Assembly: GCA_042569785.1 (NCBI GenBank)
Contig: JBHPGW010000061.1
Span: forward strand, 1 to 14,790
DNA from: JBHPGW01 sp042569785
GTDB lineage: Bacteria > Planctomycetota > Phycisphaerae > Sedimentisphaerales > Anaerobacaceae
DNA: 14,790 nt
Reading direction: 5' to 3'
Of this stretch, positions 14,707-14,790 are shown piece after piece. The notes below the pieces were generated by a model, which saw only the letters and a list, made by a program, of their open reading frames with translations, was not told the DNA's origin and made no database searches. Each line of letters opens with the position of its first letter. Within the stretch, counting starts at the first letter, position 1. The translations under genes were made by a program, and so were the position numbers.

Positions 14707-14790
14707 CACAGCCATCCCATAGGAAATCAAATATGAGAGTTCTTCTAAAATAGCGGCTTCTGAGTTACACTATAATCGCAAAAAAATAGG

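Noticed and set aside
14771..14776. TATAAT near the right edge as a promoter
   Set aside because: No -35-like hexamer lies 16-18 bp upstream, there is no extended -10, and any gene would be outside the window.
1..14790. CRISPR array, tRNA/rRNA genes or insertion sequences
   Set aside because: No regularly spaced repeats, cloverleaf-like sequences or transposase-like reading frames were seen in any intergenic stretch.

Overview
The window looks like a chromosomal segment from a planctomycete-type bacterium, probably class Phycisphaerae. This is an inference from the long vitamin B12-dependent class II ribonucleotide reductase, a radical SAM protein of the DNA modification/repair type, an ECF sigma factor followed by a small two-helix membrane protein of a kind I associate with planctomycetes, and the mixed AT/GC intergenic style. 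No rRNA or marker gene fixes the taxonomy. I see no tRNA, rRNA, CRISPR array or insertion sequence.

Left part, minus strand (1-5473). A five-gene block reads right to left: a secreted helical protein of unknown function, then an oligopeptide/dipeptide ABC importer: binding lipoprotein, two permeases and an ATPase cut by the left edge. The importer genes overlap by 4 and 8 nt or are separated by 4 nt, so they are surely one operon. The second permease appears to start at TTG. A good promoter (TTGACA-N17-TAATTT) precedes the helical protein gene. No equally good promoter lies in the 116-bp gap before the binding-protein gene, which instead holds a short AT-rich repeat.

Middle part, plus strand (5714-8720). 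A DUF547 lipoprotein gene is followed after 20 bp by metK. Next comes a two-gene cassette that I recognise as a HepT/MntA (type VII) toxin-antitoxin pair, with the antitoxin nucleotidyltransferase first. It has its own promoter, which seems to make a leaderless transcript, and a hairpin terminator after the toxin.

Right part, plus strand (8721-14790). A 332-bp intergenic region contains two tandem matches to the NrdR operator about three helical turns apart, just before a strong Shine-Dalgarno and nrdJ. A radical SAM/helix-hairpin-helix protein follows nrdJ closely and is probably co-transcribed, linking deoxynucleotide supply with DNA repair or modification. Then come an ECF sigma factor, a small two-helix membrane protein (possible regulator partner) and a four-helix membrane protein. 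The window ends in an AT-rich, hairpin-centred repeat-like element with no gene after it.

Most of the content is housekeeping. The parts most worth a second look are the NrdR-controlled nrdJ/radical SAM unit, the leaderless HepT/MntA cassette, the sigma factor/membrane protein module, and short intergenic repeats that have spilled into gene ends.
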